DNA of 64,000 nucleotides, from assembly GCA_018608045.1 (NCBI GenBank), contig JABBAI010000091.1, forward strand, positions 1 to 64,000, written 5' to 3'. The notes under the pieces are model-generated. The model was not told the DNA's origin, ran no database searches, and saw only the letters and a list, made by a program, of their open reading frames with translations. Below, piece by piece: positions 28,631-39,165 of this stretch (positions are counted from its first letter, which is position 1; the number at the start of each line of letters is the position of its first letter). The stretch comes from Octadecabacter sp. (GTDB lineage Bacteria > Pseudomonadota > Alphaproteobacteria > Rhodobacterales > Rhodobacteraceae). A program made the position numbers and the translations under genes.

Positions 28631-30349
28631 TCATGCCACCAGATCGTCGATCGTGATTGCCATCAAATCATCGCCACCTTCGCGGACATGCGCCAGAAGC
28701 GCCGCGTGTTCGGGCAAAATCCGTTTGATGTAAAACGTCGCTAATCGCGCGCGGGTCGCATCACCCTGCATCGCAGCGCTCAGATGATAATGGCCGCCAA
28801 GAACACGGGCAAAAGCGCGCAAATACGGGACTGCCCCAGCAAAACGATCGGCCATGTCCTGTGCCACGAGCCATTCTGTCGCTTCGCGTAACGTTTCAGC
28901 GGCGTCCCAAATAGGACCAGCAAGGTCGGGCATCGTGGCTTTGGCTGCTTCCGCGGCTGATTCTATTTCGTCCAGAAGCGCAAACGCGGCCTCACCGTTG
29001 TCGGCCATCTTACGCGCGACAAGGTCCATCGCCTGAATGCCATTGGTGCCTTCATAGATCGTGGTAACGCGCACGTCGCGGGCGTATTGGGCCGCACCTG
29101 TTTCTTCAATGAAACCCATGCCGCCATGGGTTTGAATGCCTGTCGCCGCGACTTCAACACCGATGTCAGTGCCAAAGGCCTTGGAGATCGGAGTGAGGAG
29201 GGCGGCGCGTGCAGTCCAAGCGGCATCACCCGTTGCTGTCGCCATATCGATTGCCACAGCATTGGCCATGGAAATGGCGCGCGCGGCAAACACATCCGCC
29301 TTCATCGACGCCAACATGCGGCGCACATCTGCATGTTCCACAATGGCCCCTGTGCCACCAGCCCGCCCCTGTTTGCGATCCATCGCATAGGCCAGCGCGT
29401 GTTGATATGCGGCTTCGGCCACGCCGATGCCTTGGGTCGCGACACCCAAACGCGCGTTATTCATCATTGTAAACATGGCCGCCAATCCGGCATGGGGCTC
29501 ACCCACAAGCCAACCCTTGGCATTGTCATATTCCATAACGGCTGTCGGGGATCCGTGCAGACCCATTTTATGTTCCAAGCTGATGACGCGTAGCGAATTG
29601 CGCTCGCCCAAACTTCCATCTTCATTCGGGATTAACTTGGGGACCATAAACAGGCTGATCCCTTTGACGCCCGCTGGCGCATCGGGCAGGCGCGCCAGCA
29701 CAAGGTGGCATACGTTTTCCGTAAAATCATTGTCCGCCCAAGAAATGTAGATTTTCTGCCCGGACACCGCATAGCTGCCATCGTCCATCGGATCCGCCTT
29801 GGATCGCAGCGCGCCGACGTCTGATCCCGCCTGTGGTTCGGTCAGGTTCATCGTTCCGTTCCATTCGCCCGAAATTAACTTCGGCAGATAGAGGTCTTTG
29901 ATGGCGTCACTCGCGTGATGTTCGAGGGCCTCGATCTGTCCTTGGGTCATCAGCGGGTTCAGCTGTAACGACAAACACGCGCCCGCCATCATGTCATTCA
30001 CGACAGTTGCCAAGGTGATCGGCAGCTCCATGCCGCCGTGATCTGCGGGCGCAGAAATACCAATCCAACCGCCCTCAGCGATGGCCTTATACCCGTCGGC
30101 GTATCCTGGCGGCGTGCGCACGATCCCGTTTTCCAAGACTGCGGGGTGCTGGTCGCCGGCACGTTGAAGGGGGGCAATGACTTCGTCACACATCTTCGCG
30201 GCCTCGGATAGGATCGCTGTGCAGGTGTCTGGCGTGGCATCTATATACCGCTGCGTCGCCGCAACTTGGTCGAACCCGACGACGTGATCCATCAGGAACC
30301 GAAAGTCAGCAACAGGTGAGCGATATGGCATCCGGATGATCCTTAGCAT
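28631..30349 (-). CDS. Acyl-CoA dehydrogenase
   Basis: NLTEPQAGSDVGALRSKA, RDVRVTTIYEGTNGIQAMDL. Confidence 0.95.
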   Translation of the reverse strand: MLRIIRMPYRSPVADFRFLMDHVVGFDQVAATQRYIDATPDTCTAILSEAAKMCDEVIAPLQRAGDQHPAVLENGIVRTPPGYADGYKAIAEGGWIGISAPADHGGMELPITLATVVNDMMAGACLSLQLNPLMTQGQIEALEHHASDAIKDLYLPKLISGEWNGTMNLTEPQAGSDVGALRSKADPMDDGSYAVSGQKIYISWADNDFTENVCHLVLARLPDAPAGVKGISLFMVPKLIPNEDGSLGERNSLRVISLEHKMGLHGSPTAVMEYDNAKGWLVGEPHAGLAAMFTMMNNARLGVATQGIGVAEAAYQHALAYAMDRKQGRAGGTGAIVEHADVRRMLASMKADVFAARAISMANAVAIDMATATGDAAWTARAALLTPISKAFGTDIGVEVAATGIQTHGGMGFIEETGAAQYARDVRVTTIYEGTNGIQAMDLVARKMADNGEAAFALLDEIESAAEAAKATMPDLAGPIWDAAETLREATEWLVAQDMADRFAGAVPYLRAFARVLGGHYHLSAAMQGDATRARLATFYIKRILPEHAALLAHVREGGDDLMAITIDDLVA

Positions 30350-30420
30350 ATTGGGTGAGGTAGAAAATATATCTCAGAGGCTAAACCCATGGGCCAGACC
30401 CGCAACCAAAACGCGACGTC

Positions 30421-31368
30421 ATGAATGAAGTGACCACACGCACTTTGCCCGCCGATACCGCTGGACTGGCCGCGGCTGCGCGCGTTTTGTCGGATGGCGG
30501 GCTTGTCGCTGTTCCCACCGAAACGGTGTACGGGTTGGGCGTGGATGCGCGTAACAGCGACGCTGTCGCCCGTTTGTACGCCGCCAAAGGCCGCCCGAGC
30601 TTCAATCCGTTGATTGTGCATGTCGCCACAATCGGGCAGGCAGAAAAATACGTGGAATTTGATGATATGTCGCGTGCATTGGCACAGGCGTTCTGGCCCG
30701 GTGCGTTGACGCTGGTTCTTCCGTTGCGGACGGATGCGGGCATTTCACCGCTGGTTACTGCAGGCTTGGATACGCTTGCCGTGCGGGTTCCTGATCACGT
30801 CCTTGCGCAGGGTGTCTTGGCTGCATTCGACGGGCCAATCGCGGCCCCGTCTGCGAACCCATCAGGTCAGGTCAGCCCGACCAAGTTTTCCCATGTGGCG
30901 GATCATATGACAGGTCTTATCGACGCAATCGTGGACGGTGGCGAGTGTGCTGTTGGCGTCGAATCGACAATTCTTTCGACGCAGCCTGTGCCAACGCTTT
31001 TGCGCGCAGGGGGAATCCCGACCGAAGCGATTGAGGCCATGCTTGGCTGTGATCTTGCCCAAGCAGGGGACGCGGCGGCCCCGACGTCGCCCGGTCAACT
31101 GGTGTCGCACTATGCGCCAAAGGGCTGTGTTCGATTGAATGCGCAATCGGTTGAGGCGGGCGAAATGATGCTGGGGTTTGGCGCGGTTGATGCGCCCGTA
31201 AACCTGTCGCCATCCGCTAATCTGATCGAGGCGGCAGCGAATTTATTTGATGCCTTGCACCGTTTGAATGCACTTGGCGCCGACAAAATTGCTGTATCGC
31301 CCATTCCCGATCACGGGCTTGGCCGCGCCATCAATGATCGTCTGCGCCGTGCCGCAGCACCCCGTTAG
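30421..31368 (+). CDS. L-threonylcarbamoyladenylate synthase
   Basis: GGLVAVPTETVYGLG...KGRPSFNPLIVHV, SANPSGQVSPT, long Sua5 C-terminus. Confidence 0.94.
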   Translation: MNEVTTRTLPADTAGLAAAARVLSDGGLVAVPTETVYGLGVDARNSDAVARLYAAKGRPSFNPLIVHVATIGQAEKYVEFDDMSRALAQAFWPGALTLVLPLRTDAGISPLVTAGLDTLAVRVPDHVLAQGVLAAFDGPIAAPSANPSGQVSPTKFSHVADHMTGLIDAIVDGGECAVGVESTILSTQPVPTLLRAGGIPTEAIEAMLGCDLAQAGDAAAPTSPGQLVSHYAPKGCVRLNAQSVEAGEMMLGFGAVDAPVNLSPSANLIEAAANLFDALHRLNALGADKIAVSPIPDHGLGRAINDRLRRAAAPR

Positions 31369-31931
31369 GCTGATCCACCTGATGCGGACAACATCAGCGG
31401 ATCAATGCCGAGCGTTTTAAGCGCTGCGGTCCATTTATGTTCTGCCGCGCGCCCGAATAAAATGTCTTCATTGGCGTCACAAATCAGCCAGCCGTTGTTG
31501 ACCAATTCCCCCTCTAGCTGGAGAGGGCCCCAACCCGCATAGCCAAGCCCCAGCATTGACCGCTTCGGGCCTTGGCCTGTGGCGATGTCTTCCAAGATGT
31601 CCAAAGTGGCTGTCATTGCGATGCAGCCCCCGACCTCCATTGTGCCTGCGCCTGATGTGTAATCGGACGTGTGCAGCACAAAACCGCGCCCCGTTTCGAC
31701 AGGCCCGCCGAAGTGAATACGAACATCCACGGCAACATCGCCTTCATCGATAGAAAGTTGTTCAAGCAAATCGGCCAAACGGACTTCTGGGGTTGGTTTG
31801 TTGATGATCAACCCCATCGCGCCATCGCTTGAATGGGCGCACATATAGATCACCGCGCGGTCAAACCGCGGATCACCCATATCGGGCATGGCAATCAAAA
31901 GCTTACCGGTCAGATTTGTGGTTTCGGTCAT
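31365..31931 (-). CDS. YqgE/AlgH family protein (DUF179)
   Basis: LTGKLLIAMPDMGDPRFDRAVIYMCAHSSDGAMGLIINKP. Confidence 0.94.
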   Translation of the reverse strand: MTETTNLTGKLLIAMPDMGDPRFDRAVIYMCAHSSDGAMGLIINKPTPEVRLADLLEQLSIDEGDVAVDVRIHFGGPVETGRGFVLHTSDYTSGAGTMEVGGCIAMTATLDILEDIATGQGPKRSMLGLGYAGWGPLQLEGELVNNGWLICDANEDILFGRAAEHKWTAALKTLGIDPLMLSASGGSA

Positions 31932-32041
31932 GTCTTTATGATGGGGGTGGTGGGGAAAAGGTACAAGGGCGCTGGGGCTTTGACATATCCTTGACCCAAA
32001 CGTGACTTTCATTTGCAAGAGGTTTCGAACAGGAAGGTCGC

Positions 32042-32845
32042 ATGACACAAAAGATTCTCACATCGCTTTTGGCGCTTTGCGTGGCCGCCCCCGTTTGGGC
32101 TGGGCCTGCCGATGGCGTTGTTGAGCTTGAAATTCTACCGGGGTGGCGCACGGACAACGGCACGCATATGGCGGGCCTTCAGCTGCGGCTGGCATCGGGT
32201 TGGAAAACCTATTGGCGCTCTCCGGGTGATGGTGGCATCCCGCCGCGCTTTGGCTGGCAGGGGTCGCAAAACCTCGATGCAGCGGCGTTTCATTGGCCGG
32301 TGCCTGAGGTGTTTGAAGACAACGGCATGCGGTCGGTTGGGTATTCCACATCGGTCGTCATTCCCGTTGAGGTCAGCGTGATAGAGGCTGGTGCGCCTGC
32401 AACGATGCGCGGCCAAGTCCAAATTGGTGTGTGCGAAGAAATTTGTGTGCCTGTCCTGCTCGATTTTGACATGGTGCTGCCTGCCAGTGGCGCGCCGCGT
32501 GATCCTGCAATCGTAGCTGCCCTTTTGGATCGCCCGCGCACCGCCGCCGAGGCTAATGTGGGCGATGTGACCTGTTATATTGAACCGATGGACGGCGGCC
32601 TTCGGGTCACTGCGCGGGTCGATATGGCCCCGATGGGTCCGTCTGAAGATGTCGTTATTGAATCGGGGGATCAGCAGGTGTGGGTGTCGCAGCCGCACAC
32701 ATGGCGAGATGGCAATGCCTTGTTCGCACGATCAGATATGATCCACGTGAGCGGCGGTGGCTTTGCCATCAACCGGTCCGAAGTCCGCATAACGGTTCTC
32801 GCTGGCGGGCAGGCGACTGATATCCGCGGATGCGACGCGGGTTAG
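32042..32845 (+). CDS. Exported protein with DsbD N-terminal-like domain
   Basis: Signal peptide, HMAGLQLRLASGWKTYWRSPGDGGIPPRFGW, GVCEEICVPV. Confidence 0.85.
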   Translation: MTQKILTSLLALCVAAPVWAGPADGVVELEILPGWRTDNGTHMAGLQLRLASGWKTYWRSPGDGGIPPRFGWQGSQNLDAAAFHWPVPEVFEDNGMRSVGYSTSVVIPVEVSVIEAGAPATMRGQVQIGVCEEICVPVLLDFDMVLPASGAPRDPAIVAALLDRPRTAAEANVGDVTCYIEPMDGGLRVTARVDMAPMGPSEDVVIESGDQQVWVSQPHTWRDGNALFARSDMIHVSGGGFAINRSEVRITVLAGGQATDIRGCDAG

Positions 32846-35800
32846 GCAGACGCTTTGCCGCGCATGCTCAGCAATCCTGTCGCGATATAGACGAGGACCA
32901 ACCACACCAAAGTCGCGATCAAAAACAGCCCGATCGCGGCCATGATACCTGCGTTCAGCATTGGCAGAACGCCAGCCAGTATTGGCAACGGTGCACCCGT
33001 CAACATCATCGGTGCGACGGACAGTGCGAACAGCGCGGCGGTCCCGAAGACCGCCGCTCGTGTCGGGATCGCGATGCCGCGTGTCGAACTTGTAAAGCCG
33101 CGCTTGGCGGATCCGATTTGCACGCCAACGTCGCCTTGCATCGCCAGCAAGGATGGCACGATAAAGAGCACAAGTACCATCCCGAAGCCCAACCCATAAA
33201 CCAGTGTAACAACCGTTGGCTTAAGGAATTCCGCCTGTGACGACCCTTCATAAAGAAGCGGGGCCAGCCCCAAAACCGTCGTCAGCGTGGTCAGAAGGAC
33301 AGGGCGCAAACGGTCGCTGACGCCATCAATAATCGCAGGGATCAGCGCACGTGTTTCGGCGTATTCATCAATGGTTTTCACCAGTACGATTGAATCGTTG
33401 ATGATGATGCCCGTCATCCCCAACAACCCGACAACCGTGAAGATAGACATCGGAATTTCCCAAACGGCGTGCCCATAGATCGTACCAATCAAACCGAAAG
33501 GGATGATTGCCATAACCACCAGCGGGCGCGACCAGCTTTGGAAAATCCACGCCAGCACAAGGAAAATACCCGTCAGGCAAAAGATCAATCCGATCCGCGC
33601 ATCATTAAGGAATGCATCTTCTTGTTCGCTTAGCCCCGACAAGGACGTGGACACGCTGAACGCTGCCTCAATACGGGGGAGGATGTCGTCTTGGATCAAG
33701 GTCTGGATTTCTGCCGCGCGATCCGCATCATCATCCGTCAAATCCCCCGTGACCGAAATAAGCTGAACGCCGTTTTCACGCCGCACCGTTGAAAACCCTG
33801 TCTGTGATTGCACGGTCACGATATCGGCCAGTGGCACATAAACACCGGACGCGGCGCGCATTTGGGTGCGGTCGATGAAATCAGCCGTCAGTTCCCCCGC
33901 CGGCAGTTCAACACGGATGGTCGCGGATCGTGGCCCTTCGGGGTAGGTGGCCGCTTCGATGCCGCCCAGACGGTTGCGCAACACGCGGCCCAACCCATCA
34001 ATCGTAAACCCGAGCGCTTGGCCCTGCGGGGTCAGTTCCAGGATCAGTTCTTCTTTGTCGTAGGACAGTGAATCTTCAACTGCAGATACTTCCCCAAATT
34101 GGTCAAGCTCAGTTTTCAAAGCCTCGGCCGCCGCCTTTAGGATGGTCGAATTGGCACCGAACAATTGCACATCAATGTCGTCCCCGCCCGGTCCGCTGGC
34201 CCAGCTGCGAAACGACACGGTTTCGACCATCGGGTGGCGGATCACGCGTTCCTGCAATTCAGCCACGAAGGCAAAGCTGGAATAGGGGCGGCTGTCAGCA
34301 TCAATCAATTCAATCGCGATAGCGCCAAGTTGATCGGCATCTTTGGTGTCCGCACCCGCAATCCCGCGGCCGGAATTTCCACCAACCTCTGCGATGGCAT
34401 AATCGACCGGATTGGCCCCATAGCGTTCCTGATATTCCAGCCCTAGGGCTTCGGTCACGTCCTGAAGGGACTGCATCATTTCAAGCGTGTCTTCGCGTGT
34501 CGCACCGGGCAACATCGCGAAATTGCCCGTAACGCTGCCCTGTTCGGGCGCATTAAAGAACCGCCATTGCACATCGCCACGGATTAGCGATCCGACCTGA
34601 ACGGCCAGCAATACAAATGCCAACGCCATCACGGGATAACGTGCCCAGATCACACCCGCCATAAACGGGCGAAACAATGTTTCTTTGACCCAATCAAATC
34701 CACGGTTCACGAACCGCGACGGCGCATCATACCACTTGTCGCCACTGCTGCCCGACAGGGCTTTGTACATGTGGTGGGGCAGGATCAAGAAACATTCGAT
34801 CAAGGACGCGATCAGTACAACAATGACGGTAAACGGAATATCGGCGATTAAATCACCAAACCGCCCGCCGACCAGCACCAATCCAAAGAACGCGATGATC
34901 GTCGTCAGAGTCGCCGAAAACACAGGGCTGAACATCTTCTTGGCGGCGTTTTCAGCGGCCTCTGCAGGGCTTTCGCCCAATTTGCGATGTCGGTAATCGG
35001 CGTGTTCGCCCACAACAATCGCATCATCCACCACAATGCCGAGCGTGATAATCAATCCGAACAGCGAAATCATATTGATCGTCAGGCCAGCCGCATACAT
35101 CAGCGCAATCGCACCGCCCATTGCCACGGGAATACCCGCCGCGACCCAAAACGCCGTGCGCGCGTTCAAAAACAAAAACAACAGGGCGACCACGAGGGCC
35201 AATCCCAGCAGTGCGTTTTCATACAGGATGTTCAAGCGGCCTGTGATCAGTTCGGCCCGTCCGCGGATCAATTCGATATTACTTCCGGCTGGAAGCGTCG
35301 CGGCATAGGCCTGCGCGACCTGTTCAACGGTCGCCTGCACCTTAATGGCATCGCCTGTGGCAGCACGGTCCACACGGATTGTAATCGCGGGATCATCACC
35401 GACAAAATAGGCGCGTTCGCGATCAACGCCTTCGGTGAACACCCGCGCGACATCCCCGATGGTCAAGGCGGCGCCGTTGGCTTCGGTGCGCAGAACGATC
35501 GCCTCAATCTCATCCGCTGTGCGTTTTTCAACGCCTGTGCGAACGCGGGCCGATCCGGACACGTCACCTGCGGGATCTGCGTTGACCTCTTGGGCGATGG
35601 CGTCCGAAATTTCGGCCATTGTGATGTCGTATTGGATCAGGGCGAGGGACGGCACTTCGATGATGGTCGATGGTGCTGCGACGCCGCGAATGGTGGTGCG
35701 GGTGACGCCTTGTGCAAACAGTCGCACGCTGAATTCGTCGGCAAACCTGCCCAATTGTTCGGGCGCAACGGGGCCGGAAATCACAACGTCTGTGACACGA

Positions 35801-36210
35801 TCAGACCACTGTCCGCGCCGCACACTTGGATCTTCGGCATCCTCAGGCAGGTTTGATGTGGCATCGACCGCGAGTTGCACATCTTCTGTCGCCTTTGCCA
35901 TGTCCCAACCTGGTTCGAATTCCATGCTGATGCGCGCAGATCCTTCAGACGATATGGATGTCGTATTAGTGACCCCTTCAACTGCCAACAAAGCAGGTTG
36001 AAGCACCTGAACGATCGCATCATCAACGTCAGCCGCGCCCGCGCCGGACCATTGGATAGACACCGATACGTTGTCGATTATGACATCAGGAAAGAACTGG
36101 GCGCGCATTTTGGGATAGGAGAACAAACCAGCGGTCAACATAATAACCATCAACAGGTTTGCCGCCGTGCGATGCCGTGTGAGGTAGGACAGGATGCCGC
36201 TTGGTATCAT
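32842..36210 (-). CDS. Efflux RND transporter permease subunit (HAE1-type)
   Basis: 1122-aa AcrB-like protein; GIVVDDAIVVGEHADYR, multiple TM blocks. Confidence 0.95.
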   Translation of the reverse strand: MIPSGILSYLTRHRTAANLLMVIMLTAGLFSYPKMRAQFFPDVIIDNVSVSIQWSGAGAADVDDAIVQVLQPALLAVEGVTNTTSISSEGSARISMEFEPGWDMAKATEDVQLAVDATSNLPEDAEDPSVRRGQWSDRVTDVVISGPVAPEQLGRFADEFSVRLFAQGVTRTTIRGVAAPSTIIEVPSLALIQYDITMAEISDAIAQEVNADPAGDVSGSARVRTGVEKRTADEIEAIVLRTEANGAALTIGDVARVFTEGVDRERAYFVGDDPAITIRVDRAATGDAIKVQATVEQVAQAYAATLPAGSNIELIRGRAELITGRLNILYENALLGLALVVALLFLFLNARTAFWVAAGIPVAMGGAIALMYAAGLTINMISLFGLIITLGIVVDDAIVVGEHADYRHRKLGESPAEAAENAAKKMFSPVFSATLTTIIAFFGLVLVGGRFGDLIADIPFTVIVVLIASLIECFLILPHHMYKALSGSSGDKWYDAPSRFVNRGFDWVKETLFRPFMAGVIWARYPVMALAFVLLAVQVGSLIRGDVQWRFFNAPEQGSVTGNFAMLPGATREDTLEMMQSLQDVTEALGLEYQERYGANPVDYAIAEVGGNSGRGIAGADTKDADQLGAIAIELIDADSRPYSSFAFVAELQERVIRHPMVETVSFRSWASGPGGDDIDVQLFGANSTILKAAAEALKTELDQFGEVSAVEDSLSYDKEELILELTPQGQALGFTIDGLGRVLRNRLGGIEAATYPEGPRSATIRVELPAGELTADFIDRTQMRAASGVYVPLADIVTVQSQTGFSTVRRENGVQLISVTGDLTDDDADRAAEIQTLIQDDILPRIEAAFSVSTSLSGLSEQEDAFLNDARIGLIFCLTGIFLVLAWIFQSWSRPLVVMAIIPFGLIGTIYGHAVWEIPMSIFTVVGLLGMTGIIINDSIVLVKTIDEYAETRALIPAIIDGVSDRLRPVLLTTLTTVLGLAPLLYEGSSQAEFLKPTVVTLVYGLGFGMVLVLFIVPSLLAMQGDVGVQIGSAKRGFTSSTRGIAIPTRAAVFGTAALFALSVAPMMLTGAPLPILAGVLPMLNAGIMAAIGLFLIATLVWLVLVYIATGLLSMRGKASA

Positions 36211-36213
36211 GGT

Positions 36214-37671
36214 TTAGGTCCCCATCCGGTCTTCAAGACGGGTCACAACATCAGACGGAACTTCGTCTTGTGCCAACTGGTCCAGAATGCGTGTTTTGAC
36301 GGGCGGTGGCATTTGGGATTCCTCAACGAATGTAATCAACCGTGCGCGACGATCTGCATCGAGGGTGACCATTTCAACGGGTTCAGGCACGACGGCTTGG
36401 GCGTTGGGATCAATCGGTTGCACCGCGATACCCGCCCCGAGGAGAGGCGAGCGTTCAGCAACAATCGATTGGCCATACAACGCAGGCGCGCGGATAATCA
36501 CGTCATTGCCTTGGCGGCGCAGAACGTCGACGGGAACCTCGGACAGGCGGTTTTCAGCATCCAGCATTAAGGCGCTGTCATTGGCGCCAATCGCGGTGGC
36601 GGGGACAAGTGCGACGCCGCGCAACGCGGGTTCAGTGACGCGAATGGTGACAAAATCACCGGCGCGCAAACCTGATGCGTTTTCAAGGCGCGCGAACAAC
36701 AATCGTCCTGTTTGGCCTTCTCCGACGCTTGCGCTTTCGCGGGTGATTTGGCCTTGCGCGGTGAGGGACAGGCCCTGCGCCTCAAGCTCGACCACGACAG
36801 GCGCGGACATCAGGTTTCCATCATCACCCGTCAGGCGCGCATATTGTGCCGTGGACAGGCGGAAGGCGACTTCAAGGTTGTCTTTGTCGATCAATTCACC
36901 CAGCCGTTCGTTGGCAGTAACGCGCAGCCCTTGGGAAATCGTCACGTCGCTAAGGGTCCCGCTAAAGGGCGCGGTGATTTCAGTGTCATTCAACGCGCGG
37001 TCCGCATCCGCGAGGTTCAGCCGTGCGCGATCAAGACGAGTGGCCGCCTGATCGAGCCGCGCCTGCGCTTGCGCCTCAGCTTGACGACGCGACAGAACCG
37101 CCTGATTTGCGCCCGACAAAGCCAGTTCAGCGTTTTCAACAGCAGCGGCTGTGCCGACACCGCGCGCTGCCAAATCACGCTGACGGGTGAGCGCTTGTTG
37201 GCGCAATGTGGCTTGTTCGGCGGCTGCCGTCAGCTCATCGCGTTCCAGGATCAAGGCACGGTCCGCATCGCGGAGTTCCGCTTCGGCGTCGCGCAGGTCT
37301 GCATCAATGCGGTCGCGTGAAGATTGTGCATCGCGCGGATCGATTTTCACCAACAGTTCACCAGTTTGGACGCGACCACCGTCTACGAAATTGGGGGAAA
37401 GTTCCAAAACCGTCCCGCTGGTCAGCGCGCGCAAAGCAAATGTGTTTGTGCTGTTAAGTTCCCCGAACGCCGTCAGTTGGGGTTCAATTCTTTCAGGCGT
37501 CACCGCTACGACATTGACCGACAAAACGCGTTCGCGCTGTGGGAAACTGCGCGGTTCCGCGTTCATGCGTTCTTGCACAGCCGAGCTTACGGTGAAGCCC
37601 GCCCATGCGAACAGGGACAGCGTCAAAGCGAGAAGGAAAATTCCAACAAGACTGCGTCGAAGAAACTGCAT
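36214..37671 (-). CDS. Efflux RND transporter periplasmic adaptor subunit
   Basis: HlyD/AcrA-like coiled coil; upstream of RND permease. Confidence 0.94.
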   Translation of the reverse strand: MQFLRRSLVGIFLLALTLSLFAWAGFTVSSAVQERMNAEPRSFPQRERVLSVNVVAVTPERIEPQLTAFGELNSTNTFALRALTSGTVLELSPNFVDGGRVQTGELLVKIDPRDAQSSRDRIDADLRDAEAELRDADRALILERDELTAAAEQATLRQQALTRQRDLAARGVGTAAAVENAELALSGANQAVLSRRQAEAQAQARLDQAATRLDRARLNLADADRALNDTEITAPFSGTLSDVTISQGLRVTANERLGELIDKDNLEVAFRLSTAQYARLTGDDGNLMSAPVVVELEAQGLSLTAQGQITRESASVGEGQTGRLLFARLENASGLRAGDFVTIRVTEPALRGVALVPATAIGANDSALMLDAENRLSEVPVDVLRRQGNDVIIRAPALYGQSIVAERSPLLGAGIAVQPIDPNAQAVVPEPVEMVTLDADRRARLITFVEESQMPPPVKTRILDQLAQDEVPSDVVTRLEDRMGT

Positions 37672-37752
37672 GGTTCAGACCCTTAATAACTTATGTAACT
37701 AAAATAGTGCATTGCTTGGACATGCCAAGTCTTAAGCATACGCGCGGGCGCG

Positions 37753-38292
37753 CTATTTCCGTCGTTGATGTTCATCCAATCGCGGAAGAATTTCGACAAA
37801 GTTGCAAGGACGGTGCCGATAATCGAGCTGCTTGCACAGAATTTCATCCCACGCATCCTTGCACGCGCCCGTGCTTCCCGGCAGCGCAAACAGATATGTA
37901 CCATTCGCCACACCGCCCGTCGCACGGCTTTGAACTGCGCTCGTGCCGATCTTTTTCATCGACACGATTGTGAAGATCGTTCCGAAGGCATCGATTTCTT
38001 TTTCATAAACGTCGCGGTGCGCTTCAACAGTAACATCGCGCCCCGTCAGCCCCGTGCCGCCCGTTGTCACAATGACGTCAATGTCGGGGTTGGCGCACCA
38101 CGCGCGCAGCTGATCGGCGATCTCGCCCCTCTCGTCGCGCAGGATTTTGCGATCCGCAAGGATATGGCCCGCCTCCGTAAGGCGATCCACCAGCGTTTGC
38201 CCTGACCTGTCTTCCGCTAGTCCGCGGGTATCGCTCACGCTGAGGATGGCGATCCGCACGGGGATGAAATCGCGTGTTTCATCAAGGGTCAT
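37753..38292 (-). CDS. moaB: Molybdenum cofactor biosynthesis protein B
   Basis: VRIAILSVSDTRGLAEDRSGQTLVDRL...VIVTTGGTGLTGRDVT. Confidence 0.94.
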   Translation of the reverse strand: MTLDETRDFIPVRIAILSVSDTRGLAEDRSGQTLVDRLTEAGHILADRKILRDERGEIADQLRAWCANPDIDVIVTTGGTGLTGRDVTVEAHRDVYEKEIDAFGTIFTIVSMKKIGTSAVQSRATGGVANGTYLFALPGSTGACKDAWDEILCKQLDYRHRPCNFVEILPRLDEHQRRK

Positions 38293-39068
38293 GACGGATC
38301 TTTCATGCGGGATTTCAGCGATAGCAAATCCGCCCAAGCATCGCGTTTCGCGGATGGGTTTTGCAAAAGATATGAGGGTGCGAACATCGGGATCGCGGGC
38401 AGGGACGCGGCCTCAACCCAGTCGCCACGCATCCGCGTCATTCCATTTTTACCCAGCAATGCCTGACACGCACCATTGCCCATCAAGACCAACAGCTTAG
38501 GGGCGGCCAACGCGATGTGGCGTTCCAGAAACGGGCGCATCATTGCGAATTCGTCTGGGTTAGGTTCGCGGTTTTGTGGTGGATTCCAAGGACACGCGGG
38601 CACAATATAGACGGGGGCGTCACCACTGCGGGTCAACCCGATTGCGCCAAGCATCTTGTCCAACAGCACACCAGAGCGGCCAACAAACATCGCGCCCGCG
38701 CGGTCTTCTTCGCGGTCAGGTGCATCGGTGATGATCATAACAGGCGAACCGGCCACGCCATCCGCAAACACCATATTACGCGCGCCAGCCTTCAGTGCGC
38801 AGTGTTCAAATGCCGTCATCGCCGCGCGCAACCCATCAAGGTCTTGCGCGGCATTGGCGGCACTGTTGGCCACCGCGACAGGATCGATTTTTTCAGCTTC
38901 GGGCACAGGCGGGGGCGCATCGGTCGTCGCAACCGCCTTTGCCACAGGCTTTTTCACCTCAAGCGCGTAGCGATCAATCGGGGCGTCACAGATAGCTTCA
39001 TCCGCACCCATTTCGACTTGCCAGTCGAGGGCGGCTTTAGCGTTCCAGAATTCAGATGCCGATTCCAT
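38289..39068 (-). CDS. Uracil-DNA glycosylase family 4-like protein
   Basis: [35 protein letters not shown]..; moaB overlap. Confidence 0.88.
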   Translation of the reverse strand: MESASEFWNAKAALDWQVEMGADEAICDAPIDRYALEVKKPVAKAVATTDAPPPVPEAEKIDPVAVANSAANAAQDLDGLRAAMTAFEHCALKAGARNMVFADGVAGSPVMIITDAPDREEDRAGAMFVGRSGVLLDKMLGAIGLTRSGDAPVYIVPACPWNPPQNREPNPDEFAMMRPFLERHIALAAPKLLVLMGNGACQALLGKNGMTRMRGDWVEAASLPAIPMFAPSYLLQNPSAKRDAWADLLSLKSRMKDPS

Positions 39069-39165
39069 ACCCTATCCTAACGCGCCCAGATGCGGAGTTC
39101 ACGCGCTGATCTTGCGCGGGCCCCCATGCCTCCATATAAGCCGCGTTAGTCAAACCGGAGGTCCC

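Noticed and set aside
34987-35856. 289-aa plus-strand ORF
   Set aside because: Antisense to the RND permease; composition typical of shadow ORFs.
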